64,000 bases of DNA, from positions 1 to 64,000 of the forward strand of contig NZ_BPQO01000024.1 of NCBI RefSeq assembly GCF_022179285.1, given 5' to 3'. Position numbers and translations under genes: made by a program. Source of the DNA: Methylobacterium hispanicum (GTDB taxonomy: Bacteria > Pseudomonadota > Alphaproteobacteria > Rhizobiales > Beijerinckiaceae). Positions 42,780 through 50,498 of this stretch are shown here, piece after piece. The notes below the pieces were generated by a model that did not search any database, was not told the origin of the DNA, and worked only from the letters and a program-made list of their open reading frames with translations. Every line of letters starts with the position of its first letter. Position 1 is the first letter of the stretch.

Positions 42780-43693
42780 GCGCGTCAGCAGCCCCCATCC
42801 TGTCGGTCCGCAACCTCTCGAAGGCCTATCCCCTGCGCGCGTGGTGGGGCGGCAAGGCGTCCGTGTTCCGCGCGGTCCACGACGTCAGCTTCGACATCGC
42901 GCCGGGCGAGACGCTGGGACTCGTCGGCGAGTCCGGCTCCGGCAAGTCCACGATCGGCCGGGCCGTGACCATGCTGAACCCGCCGACCGCGGGCACCGTC
43001 GCCTTCGAGGGCACGGATCTCGCCACGCTCCCGCCCCGGGCGATGCGGCGGATGCGCGGGCGCATCCAGACCGTGTTCCAGGACCCCTACGCCGCGCTGA
43101 ACCCGCGCATGAGCGTCGGCGCCTACGTCGCCGAGGCCTTCCGGCTGCACCGGCCCGGGATGGGTGCGGGCGAGCGCCGCGCGGCGGTCGAGCACCTGTT
43201 CGAGCGGGTCGGCCTCGATCCGGCCTTTCTCGGGCGCTTCCCGCACCAGTTCTCCGGCGGCCAGCGCCAGCGCATCTGCATCGCCCGGGCCATCGCGCTC
43301 AGGCCGAGCTTCATCGTCGCGGACGAGCCGATCGCCGCGCTCGACGTCTCGATCCAGGCGCAGGTGGTCAACCTTCTGCAGGACCTGCAATCCGAACTCG
43401 GCCTCTCCTACCTGTTCATCTCCCACGACCTGCGCATGGTGCGCTACCTCTGCCACCGGGTCGCGGTGCTCTGGCGCGGACGCATCGTGGAACTCGCCGA
43501 GAGCGACAAACTCTACGAGGACCCGCGACACCCCTACACGCAGCGCCTCCTCTCCGCGGTGCCGCTGCCGGACCCGGTCGCCGAGCGCGCCCGCCTCGCC
43601 GCCGCCGATCCCCATCTCCCGCCGGATGTGCAGCCGGGAGACCTCGTCGAGGTCGCGCCCGGCCACTGGGTCGCGGGCAGGGCGATCGCATAG
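42776..43693 (+). CDS. Peptide ABC transporter ATP-binding protein (DppF-like)
   Basis: Second ATPase, 305 residues. Walker A GESGSGKSTIGR, Q-loop TVFQDPYAALNPRM, signature FSGGQRQRICIARAIAL, Walker B FIVADEPIAALDVSIQ, switch His SHDLRMVRYLCHR. Slightly shorter at the C-terminus than many relatives: the last residues (GRAIA) and the stop lie in the edge of a palindromic repeat, which may have replaced the original end. Confidence 0.92.
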   Translation: MSASAAPILSVRNLSKAYPLRAWWGGKASVFRAVHDVSFDIAPGETLGLVGESGSGKSTIGRAVTMLNPPTAGTVAFEGTDLATLPPRAMRRMRGRIQTVFQDPYAALNPRMSVGAYVAEAFRLHRPGMGAGERRAAVEHLFERVGLDPAFLGRFPHQFSGGQRQRICIARAIALRPSFIVADEPIAALDVSIQAQVVNLLQDLQSELGLSYLFISHDLRMVRYLCHRVAVLWRGRIVELAESDKLYEDPRHPYTQRLLSAVPLPDPVAERARLAAADPHLPPDVQPGDLVEVAPGHWVAGRAIA

Positions 43694-43922
43694 GGCGGGG
43701 GTCGTCTCCGAGATCGCCACTGGAACCGCGCCGCGCCCCCTCTCCCATAGGGAGAGGGTTGGGGTGAGGGGTATGACGTATCAGGACAGCGCTCGGCATC
43801 GACGCGCGTTCAGGGTGAGCCTCCTCTAGAAGCCTCATACCCCTCACCCTGTCCCTCTCCCTATGGGAGAGGGGACCCGCGCCTGACCGGGGTTAGGCTC
43901 GCTCGGCATATGCGATCGCCCT
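43677..43922. repeat. Long palindromic intergenic element, copy 3
   Basis: Starts inside the DppF-like gene with CAGGGCGATCGCATAGGGCG, which is the reverse complement of a block in copy 1 near 29590. Facing CCTCTCCCATAGGGAGAGG / CCTCTCCCTATGGGAGAGG blocks and GGTGAGGGGTATGA / TCATACCCCTCACC follow. Lies between convergent genes. Confidence 0.75.
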
Positions 43923-43955
43923 GGGGTCGCGGGCGAGACCTGATACAAGAGGTTG

Positions 43956-43992
43956 GAGCCGTTCCCGATTGCAACGCGATCGGGAACGGTTC
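43956..43992. terminator. Hairpin terminator at the end of the threonine aldolase gene
   Basis: Arms GAGCCGTTCCCGATTGC and GCGATCGGGAACGGTTC with an AAC loop, 16 of 17 paired or with one wobble. It touches the aldolase stop codon. Same family as the hairpin at 21452, differing by a paired C-G to T-A change. Confidence 0.6.
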
Positions 43993-45053
43993 TAGGCCGG
44001 GCGGCGGCCCGCCATGATCTGCTCGGCGGCGGCGCGCATCACGGCGGCCGCGCGCGCGATGCCGGCGCGGTCCACGTCGAGATGGGTCGTCGCGCGGATC
44101 TGCTCGGTCCCGAGCGCCCGCACGCGAACGCCCTGCGCGAGGCAGGCCTCGGCGAAGGCGGCGGCCGGGACCCCGAGCCCGGCCACCGAGAAGCTCAGGA
44201 TGTTCGACTGCCCCGCCCCGGGCTCGAAGGCGAGGCCCGGCACCCCGGCGAGCGCCGCGCCCAAGCGGCCCGCGTTGGCGTTGTCCTCGGCGAGCTGGTC
44301 GATGTGGTGGTCGAGGGCGTAGAGCCCGGCCGCCGCCAGCACGCCGCTCTGCCGCATGGCGCCGCCGAGCCGGTACTTCCAGCGCCACGCCTCCGCGACG
44401 AAGGCCCTCGTCCCGCACAGGACCGCGCCGACCGGGCAGCCGAGGCCCTTGCTCAGGTCGATCCAGGCGCTGTCGAACCCCTCCGCGTAGCGGCGCGCCG
44501 GGATGCCGGTGGCGGCGACCGCGTTGAGGAGGCGTGCCCCGTCGATATGGGCCCGGAGGCCGCGCGCGTGGGCGATGTCGCGGATCGCCCGCATCGCCGC
44601 GAGGTCCCAGATCGAGCCGCCGGAGAAGCTCGTGGTCTGCTCGATCGAGATCAGGGCCGAGCGGGGCGCCGTGCGCTGGACGACGCGGATCGCGCCCTCG
44701 GCCTGCTCCGGCGTGTAGAGGCCGTTGCGCGTGGGAAGCGCCCGCACCGAGACGCCCCCGATCGCGGCGGCGCCCGCGGCCTCCGTGTTGTAGATGTGGG
44801 ACTGGTCGTCGACGATGATCTCGTCGCCCGCCCGCGTCTGGACCAGGATCGCGGCGAGGTTGCACATCGTGCCGGACGGCATGAACACCCCGTCCTCCAT
44901 GCCGAGGAGGTCCGCCACCCGCGCGCAGAGCGCGTTGGTGGTCGGGTCCGAGCCCGACTGCTCGTCGCCGACCTCGGCCCGGGCCATCGCCTCGCGCATC
45001 CCCGCGGTCGGCCGGGTCTGGGTATCGCTGAACAGATCGACGGTCACGGTCAC
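43992..45053 (-). CDS. Low-specificity threonine aldolase (PLP enzyme)
   Basis: Cytoplasmic PLP enzyme of 353 residues that cleaves threonine or allo-threonine, or a related beta-hydroxy amino acid, to glycine and an aldehyde. Family motifs: DLFSDTQTRPTAGMREAMA at the start, FMPSGTMCNLAAI, a catalytic stacking His in DDQSHIYNTEA, AHIDGARLLNA with the PLP-binding Asp, and WIDLSKGLGCPVGA with Lys202 as the Schiff-base lysine. Start as given; TTT GAC follows closely. It points toward the peptide importer and has its own upstream gap filled by a repeat element. Glycine from this enzyme would fit peptide and amino acid use by the neighbours. Confidence 0.9.
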   Translation of the reverse strand: MTVTVDLFSDTQTRPTAGMREAMARAEVGDEQSGSDPTTNALCARVADLLGMEDGVFMPSGTMCNLAAILVQTRAGDEIIVDDQSHIYNTEAAGAAAIGGVSVRALPTRNGLYTPEQAEGAIRVVQRTAPRSALISIEQTTSFSGGSIWDLAAMRAIRDIAHARGLRAHIDGARLLNAVAATGIPARRYAEGFDSAWIDLSKGLGCPVGAVLCGTRAFVAEAWRWKYRLGGAMRQSGVLAAAGLYALDHHIDQLAEDNANAGRLGAALAGVPGLAFEPGAGQSNILSFSVAGLGVPAAAFAEACLAQGVRVRALGTEQIRATTHLDVDRAGIARAAAVMRAAAEQIMAGRRPA

Positions 45054-45114
45054 TCCCGGGATGTGCGGCCGGCGCGTGCGGCAACGGCACCGGGCAGACC
45101 GCGCCCGGCAGAGG

Positions 45115-45372
45115 TCTTATACCGTTTCCGGCTGATGGGTTTGGACTAACGCATCGTCCCGGAACGAAGCGCGGGTCCCCTCTCCTGTAGGGAGAGGGAC
45201 AGGGTGAGGGGTATGACGTCGCCGGACGAAGCGTAGCGCTGAACGCGCGTCGATGGCGTGCTCAGTCCTGTGAGGTCATACCCCTCACCCCAACCCTCTC
45301 CCTATGGGAGAGGGGGCACGGCGCGGTTCACCGCACGCGGCCGAACCGATCAACCGGAGGCCGTACTATAGA
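45115..45372. repeat. Long palindromic intergenic element, copy 4 (most complete ends)
   Basis: About 255 bases with imperfect terminal inverted repeats of about 27 bases: left TATACCGTTTCCGGCTGATG and right CAACCGGAGGCCGTACTATA. Inside are the facing CCTCTCC-TAGGGAGAGG / CCTCTCCCTATGGGAGAGG blocks. The layout resembles a MITE. It separates the aldolase gene from the divergent FAD/Fe-S gene. Confidence 0.75.
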
Positions 45373-45430
45373 ATACTCTTCCGGCCGCGCCCGCTCAGGC
45401 GGCGGCCCGAGCGCAGAGGACCGCACGATC

Positions 45431-48361
45431 ATGGCAGCAGGCGTCCGGGCGAGAGCCCTCCCGGCGGCGGAATCCGCGGAGCTGGAGCGGCGCCTTGCGG
45501 GAGCGGTGAGCGGCGAGGTCCGCTTCGATGCCTTCACCCGCGGCCGCTACAGCACCGACGCCTCGATCTACCAGATCATGCCGGCCGGCGTGGTCATGCC
45601 CCGGAGCGCGGAGGACGTCGCGGCCTGCCTGGGCGTCGCGGCCGAGCAGGGCGTCCCCGTGATCCTGCGCGGGGGCGGCACCTCGCAGAACGGCCAGCCG
45701 ATCGGATCGGGCCTCGTCCTCGACTGCTCGCGCCACTTCGACGGCGTCCGCGCCTACGACCCGGAGGCCGGCACCGTCACGGTCGAGCCGGGCCACGTGC
45801 TGGAACGGCTCAACACGCGGCTGCGCGCCGATGGCTGGTTCTTCCCCGTGGAGCCCTCGACGGCGAGCCGCTGCACCATCGGCGGCATGGTGGGCAACAA
45901 TTCCTGCGGCGCCCGCTCGCTGCGCTACGGCAAGATGAGCGACAACGTGCTCGGCCTCGACGCGCTGCTCCACGACGGCACCCCCTTCCACTTCGGGCCG
46001 ACCGGCAACGATGCGGACGGCGTCGCCGGCTCGAGACCGGTCGCCGACCTCGCCCGGCGGATGCTGGCGCTGGCGGAGGCCCATCGCGACGAGATCGAGC
46101 GGGTCTATCCGCGGGTCCAGCGACGGGTCGGCGGGTACAATCTCGACAGCCTGATCGAGACCCGCCCGAACCTCGCCCATCTCCTCGTCGGCTCGGAGGG
46201 GACGCTGGCGGCCACCACCGCGGTGACGCTGAAGCTCTCGCGCCTGCCCGCCCACCGGGTCATGGGCGTGTGCCACTTCCCCTCCTTCCGCGCCGCGATG
46301 GAGACGACGCGGGCGATCGTCGATCTGGCCCCGGTCGCCGTGGAACTCGTGGACAACAACGTGCTGGTGCTCGGTGCCGACATCCCGCTGTTCCGCACGA
46401 CGCTCGCCGACATCACCCGCGGGCAGCCGAACTGCCTGCTGCTGACGGAGTTCGCGGGCGACGACCTCGCGGCGCTCAAGCGCGACCTCGGGCGCCTCGA
46501 CGCCTGCATGGGCGACCACGGCTTCCCCGGCGCGGTGGTCGAGGTGGTGGAGCCGGCGCGCCAGCGCACCGTCTGGGAGGTCCGCGAGGCCTGCCTCAAC
46601 ATCATGATGTCGATGAAGGGCGACGCGAAGCCGGTCTCCTTCATCGAGGATTGCGCGGTGCCGCTCGAACACCTCGCCGACTACACCGACGCCGTCACCG
46701 AGGTGTTCGCCAAGCACGGCACCCGCGGCACGTGGTACGCCCACGCCTCGGTCGGCTGCCTGCACGTGCGCCCCATCCTCGACATGAAGCTCGGCGGCGA
46801 CGTCGCCCGGATGCGCGCCATCGCGGAGGAGACCGCGGATCTGGTGCGCCGCTACCACGGCTCCTACTCGGGCGAGCACGGCGACGGTCTCTCGCGCTCG
46901 GAATTCGTCGAACCGCTGTTCGGCGCGCGCCTGACCCGGGCGTTCGAGGCCGTGAAGGACGCCTTCGATCCGGCGAACCACCTCAACCCCGGCAAGATCG
47001 TCCGCGCACCCAGATTCGACGACCGCCGGCTGTTCCGCTTCAAGCCCGACTACCGCGTCGCGGCGCCCGCGAGCCCCGCCCTCGACTGGGCGGACTGGGG
47101 CGGGTTCGGGCCGGCGGTCGAGATGTGCAACAACAACGGCACCTGCCGGAAGCTCGCGGGCGGGGCGATGTGCCCCTCCTATCGGGCCACGCGCGAGGAG
47201 CAGCACCTCACCCGCGGGCGGGCCAACACCCTCCGGCTCGCGATCTCCGGGCAGCTTGGGCCGGACGCCTTCACCAGTCCCGAGATGAAGCGCACGATGG
47301 ACCTGTGCGTCTCCTGCAAGGCCTGCCGCCGGGAATGCCCGACCGGCGTCGACATGGCCCGCATGAAGATCGAGTTCCTGCACCACTACCACGCCCGTCA
47401 CGGCCTGCCCCTGCGGGAGCGGCTGGTGGCCGAGCTGCCGCGCTATGCCGGCGTCGCGGCGGCGCTCGCCCCGCTCCTCAACCTGCGCGACCGGGTGCCG
47501 GGGCTCGCGCATCTCTCGGAGCGGGTCGCGGGCCTCTCCGCCCGCCGCTCGCTGCCGCGCTGGGGACGGCCCTGGCGCGAGGCGGGCGAGCTCGCCCATC
47601 CCCAGGACGTCGTGGGGGAGTTCCGCGACGTCGTGCTGTTCGGCGACACCTTCAACCGCGCCTTCGAGCCGGAGAACCTCGAGGCGGCCGAGCGGGTGCT
47701 GCGCGCCGCGGGCTACCGCCTGCACCGGGTCGGCCCGGCCCGGGGCCGGCGTCCCCTCTGCTGTGGGCGCACCTATCTCGCCTCGGGCCAGACCGACCGG
47801 GCACGCGCCGAGGCGCGGCGCACCCTCGCGGCCCTGCTGCCCTACGTCCGGGCCGGCGCCCGGGTCGTCGGGCTGGAGCCCTCCTGCCTCCTCACCTTCC
47901 GCGACGAGTTCCTGGCGCTCCTGCCCGGCGAGGAAGCCCGCACCCTCGCCGGAAGCGCGGTGCTGTTCGAGGAACTGCTCGCGACCGACCTCGCGGCGGG
48001 ACGGACCGAGCTGAAGCTCGCCGACCAGGGCGGCCGGGTGGCCCATCTGCACGGGCACTGCCACCAGAAATCCTTCGGCGCGATGGGCGCGGTCGAGACC
48101 GTGCTGCGCCGCGTCCCGGGCCTCGACCTGCGGGTGGTCGAATCGAGCTGCTGCGGCATGGCCGGCGCCTTCGGCTACCGGGCCGAGACGATCGACGCGT
48201 CCTTCGCCATGGCCGAGCTCTCCCTGTTTCCCGCGCTCCGGGCGGCCGGGCCGGACGATCTGGTGGTGGCCGACGGCACCAGCTGCCGCCACCAGATCCA
48301 CGACGGCCTGGGCCGGCGGGCCGAGCACGTGGCGCGCGTGCTCGACCGGGCCCTGCGATGA
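45431..48361 (+). CDS. FAD-linked oxidase fused to Fe-S/CCG domain (D-2-hydroxyacid dehydrogenase-like)
   Basis: Protein of 976 residues combining a GlcD-like flavin dehydrogenase with a GlcF-like Fe-S subunit. The FAD-binding loop is VILRGGGTSQNGQPIGSG near residue 75 and MVGNNSCGARSLRYG near 155; the substrate cap holds GSYSGEHGDGLSRSE with the conserved His. A linker with CNNNGTCRKL leads to a ferredoxin-like motif CVSCKACRRECP near 625. The C-terminal CCG domain has CCGRTYLASGQ, HGHCHQKSFG and SSCCGMAGAFGY. Likely oxidises a D-2-hydroxyacid (lactate or similar), passing electrons to the respiratory chain. Substrate not readable. Confidence 0.9.
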   Translation: MAAGVRARALPAAESAELERRLAGAVSGEVRFDAFTRGRYSTDASIYQIMPAGVVMPRSAEDVAACLGVAAEQGVPVILRGGGTSQNGQPIGSGLVLDCSRHFDGVRAYDPEAGTVTVEPGHVLERLNTRLRADGWFFPVEPSTASRCTIGGMVGNNSCGARSLRYGKMSDNVLGLDALLHDGTPFHFGPTGNDADGVAGSRPVADLARRMLALAEAHRDEIERVYPRVQRRVGGYNLDSLIETRPNLAHLLVGSEGTLAATTAVTLKLSRLPAHRVMGVCHFPSFRAAMETTRAIVDLAPVAVELVDNNVLVLGADIPLFRTTLADITRGQPNCLLLTEFAGDDLAALKRDLGRLDACMGDHGFPGAVVEVVEPARQRTVWEVREACLNIMMSMKGDAKPVSFIEDCAVPLEHLADYTDAVTEVFAKHGTRGTWYAHASVGCLHVRPILDMKLGGDVARMRAIAEETADLVRRYHGSYSGEHGDGLSRSEFVEPLFGARLTRAFEAVKDAFDPANHLNPGKIVRAPRFDDRRLFRFKPDYRVAAPASPALDWADWGGFGPAVEMCNNNGTCRKLAGGAMCPSYRATREEQHLTRGRANTLRLAISGQLGPDAFTSPEMKRTMDLCVSCKACRRECPTGVDMARMKIEFLHHYHARHGLPLRERLVAELPRYAGVAAALAPLLNLRDRVPGLAHLSERVAGLSARRSLPRWGRPWREAGELAHPQDVVGEFRDVVLFGDTFNRAFEPENLEAAERVLRAAGYRLHRVGPARGRRPLCCGRTYLASGQTDRARAEARRTLAALLPYVRAGARVVGLEPSCLLTFRDEFLALLPGEEARTLAGSAVLFEELLATDLAAGRTELKLADQGGRVAHLHGHCHQKSFGAMGAVETVLRRVPGLDLRVVESSCCGMAGAFGYRAETIDASFAMAELSLFPALRAAGPDDLVVADGTSCRHQIHDGLGRRAEHVARVLDRALR

Positions 48362-48404
48362 CCGCGGGGCCCTCCGGCGACCGGCCGGTCCGGACAGGGC
48401 TCCC

Positions 48405-49241
48405 TCAGCCCGCGAGGCCGAGGGCGGCCCGCGCCTCCGCCGGGGTCGCCACGCGGCGTCCGTGGCGCGCGATCGCCTCGACCGCGAGGCCGACGAGCTC
48501 GGCGTTGCTCGAAGCCAGCCGGTCCTTCGTGATCCGGATGTTGTCCTCCAGACCCGTGCGCACGGCGTCGGCGCCGCGGGCCAGCGCCCAGTCCATCACG
48601 CGGGCCTGCTCGCGCCCGATCCCGGCGGCCGTCCAGGTCGCCTGCGGCAGGACGCGGCGCAGCTCGGCCAGCAGGATGTCGAGCAGGTGCTCGTCCGCCG
48701 GCATCGCGTTCTGCACGCCCATCACGAACTGCACGTGGGGGCGCGCATCCATCAGCCCGGCCTCGACGAGGCGCCGGGCCCCGTGCAGGTGCGAGAGGTC
48801 GAAGATCTCGATCTCCGGCCGCACGCCGTAGCGCTTCATCTGCGCCGCGAGGTCGGCCACCAGGGTGGCGTGGTTCTCGTAGACGATCGTGGGAAAGTTC
48901 ACCGAGCCGGTGGAGAGCGAGGCCATGTCGGGCCGGTGCTGGAGCGAGAGGCCGCGGCTCGCCGGGTCGCGGCCGCGGCCTCCGGTCGAGAACTGCACGA
49001 TCATGCCGGGGCAGTGCTTGCGCAGCCCCTCCTGGACGGCCGCGAACTTCTCCGGGTCGGACGAGGGCGTCTCGTCGTCGTTGCGCACGTGGATATGGGC
49101 GAGCGTCGCGCCGGCCTCGAAGGCTTCCAGCGTCGCGGCGATCTGCTCCGAGACCGTGACGGGCACCGCCGGGTTGTCCCGCTTGCGCGGTACCGAACCG
49201 GTGATCGCCACGGCGACGACGACGGGGGGCTGGCCTGTCAT
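48405..49241 (-). CDS. BKACE family beta-keto acid cleavage enzyme (DUF849)
   Basis: Protein of 278 residues in the 3-keto-5-aminohexanoate cleavage (Kce) family, which condenses a beta-keto acid with acetyl-CoA and splits it to acetoacetate and a new acyl-CoA, using a Zn ion. Motifs: VVVAVAITGSVPRK at the start, AGATLAHIHVRNDDETPSSD with the metal-binding His pair, QFSTGGRGRDP, EIFDLSHLH, and GADAVRTGLEDNI near the end. The ATG at 49241 gives normal family length; the longer open frame adds an Arg/Pro-rich leader. Converges on the FAD/Fe-S gene with only 43 bases between. The actual keto acid is unknown. Confidence 0.88.
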   Translation of the reverse strand: MTGQPPVVVAVAITGSVPRKRDNPAVPVTVSEQIAATLEAFEAGATLAHIHVRNDDETPSSDPEKFAAVQEGLRKHCPGMIVQFSTGGRGRDPASRGLSLQHRPDMASLSTGSVNFPTIVYENHATLVADLAAQMKRYGVRPEIEIFDLSHLHGARRLVEAGLMDARPHVQFVMGVQNAMPADEHLLDILLAELRRVLPQATWTAAGIGREQARVMDWALARGADAVRTGLEDNIRITKDRLASSNAELVGLAVEAIARHGRRVATPAEARAALGLAG

Positions 49242-49272
49242 GCGGGTCTCTCCGAGAGCGAAGGCGCCGGCT

Positions 49273-50061
49273 TCACCGCGGCGACGCCGCGGCGACCGGC
49301 CGACCTTGCGCCCGCCATCCTCCAAGTCGCGCCCCCCCGCAACCCCGGCCATCGTGCCGGGCACCGGGCATCGGCTTCCCGGGACCCGAGAGGGCCTCGG
49401 CGAGCGTGGCCCGGGCTCGGCTGACACGGCTTTTCATGGTTCCGGTCTGACACCCCATCACGGCCGCCGCCGCCTCGTAGGTCATGCCCTGGGCTCCGAC
49501 GAGGAGGAGCGCCTCGCGCTGGGATGCAGGCAACGTGGCCATAACCTCCCACACCTTCTGCAGGTCCATGCCGTGTTCCTGGACCGCCGGCGTGGCAAGC
49601 CGCGCAGCCAGCGCGCCGTCCGCATCCTCGACCTCGCGCTTGTGCTTGCGACACTCGCTGTAGAACTGGTTACGGAGAATCGTGCAGAGCCACGCCTTGA
49701 GATTCGTTCCGGCGACGAACTGCTCCTGCTTGGTCCAGGCCTTCAGCACGGTTTCCTGCACAAGATCCTCGGCGCGGGCAGGATCCGTGACGAGGGACAG
49801 GGCGAAGGCCCGCAAGCCCGGTATCACGGCGAGGAGGCCGTTCTGGAAGTCCGCGGCCGCCTCGGTCCGATCCGGTATCAGACCGTCGATCTGCGCGATC
49901 AGGGCCATCAAGTGTTCAGACGGCCGCGCCTCGGGCAGGGCACCGTAGAGCGCCCGCAGCTCGCAGCCGAGATGATCGAGCCACGTCCCCGGCGCGGGCG
50001 CTGCCGGCGCGACGCGTCGATCGCCCAGGGGAGCCTGACCAAGGCCGCTCGCTATCAGCAT
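49273..50061 (-). CDS. NepR-like domain fused to EcfG-type ECF sigma factor
   Basis: Protein of 262 residues. Residues about 27-60 (WLDHLGCELRALYGAL, then PSEHLMALIAQIDG) match the NepR anti-sigma pattern of LGxxLRxxY, a Pro-led turn and a second Leu-rich helix. After a short linker comes an EcfG-like sigma factor: sigma2 from FQNGLLAVIPGLRAFALSLV with DLVQETVLKAW and NLKAWLCTILRN, and sigma4 with LPASQREALLLVGAQGMTYE and KSRVSRARATLAE. The end is Gly/Arg-rich. In alphaproteobacteria NepR and EcfG are normally separate, adjacent genes; here they share one frame with no stop between. GAGGG lies 5-6 bases before the ATG at 50061, while the internal Met52 has no ribosome binding site. Expected role: general stress response, released by phosphorylated PhyR. 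The fusion is inferred from the single frame. Confidence 0.75.
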   Translation of the reverse strand: MLIASGLGQAPLGDRRVAPAAPAPGTWLDHLGCELRALYGALPEARPSEHLMALIAQIDGLIPDRTEAAADFQNGLLAVIPGLRAFALSLVTDPARAEDLVQETVLKAWTKQEQFVAGTNLKAWLCTILRNQFYSECRKHKREVEDADGALAARLATPAVQEHGMDLQKVWEVMATLPASQREALLLVGAQGMTYEAAAAVMGCQTGTMKSRVSRARATLAEALSGPGKPMPGARHDGRGCGGARLGGWRAQGRPVAAASPR

Positions 50062-50133
50062 GTCCCTCAACCCGCATGAGCCGGGCTGCCCCACGGGCGA
50101 TCGCCCGGTGATCCAGCCGTACAGTGAACACCT

Positions 50134-50160
50134 AACCCCGACGGGGTGGGGGATCGTTCC
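50134..50160 (-). promoter_or_regulatory. Possible EcfG-type promoter before the sigma gene
   Basis: On the minus strand GGAAC (50160-50156) is followed after 19 bases by GTT (50136-50134), about 73 bases before the sigma factor start. EcfG promoters are GGAAC and GTT at about 17-18 bases, so the spacing is slightly long. If real, it would mean self-activation. Confidence 0.25.
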
Positions 50161-50207
50161 CAATCCCGTCGCGTTTGCGGTGTGGATCCGGGAAGACGGC
50201 TCATGTG

Positions 50208-50453
50208 ATGCGAAGACGCGTGACCTACAGCATCGTCGACTGCCCCGACGGGCGATTCGCCGTCGTGGCCATCTCGGCTTCCGGTACCGCGTATTGCCGC
50301 GACGGGTTCCTGACTCTCGCGGAAGCCGAAACCTGCGCCGAGTCCCTGTGCACCGTGATGGCGGTCTGCGGCGCACCTCTCATGCGACGGGACGGCGGCC
50401 CGGGCCGCATCCCTCCCTACGCGCCATACAGGCCGAACGCGCGGCCGTTCTAG
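50208..50453 (+). CDS. Small hypothetical protein, 81 aa
   Basis: Divergent from the sigma factor gene. The product (MRRRVTYSIVDCPDGRFAVV and on) has a compact beta-rich first half with the pattern GRFAVVAISASGTAYCRDGFLTLAEAE, then a helix, then a Pro/Arg-rich tail. It contains four Cys. The ATG at 50208 was chosen; a TTG at 50175 is also in frame. I recognise no family by name. Confidence 0.55.
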   Translation: MRRRVTYSIVDCPDGRFAVVAISASGTAYCRDGFLTLAEAETCAESLCTVMAVCGAPLMRRDGGPGRIPPYAPYRPNARPF

Positions 50454-50498
50454 GGGAACGGATGCTGTCGCGACCGTGTCGGTGCGGCCGGCATGCGT

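Noticed and set aside
50452-50475. GGAAC on the plus strand as an EcfG promoter
   Set aside because: No GTT at a suitable distance (the best triplet is GTG), and no gene begins downstream on that strand.
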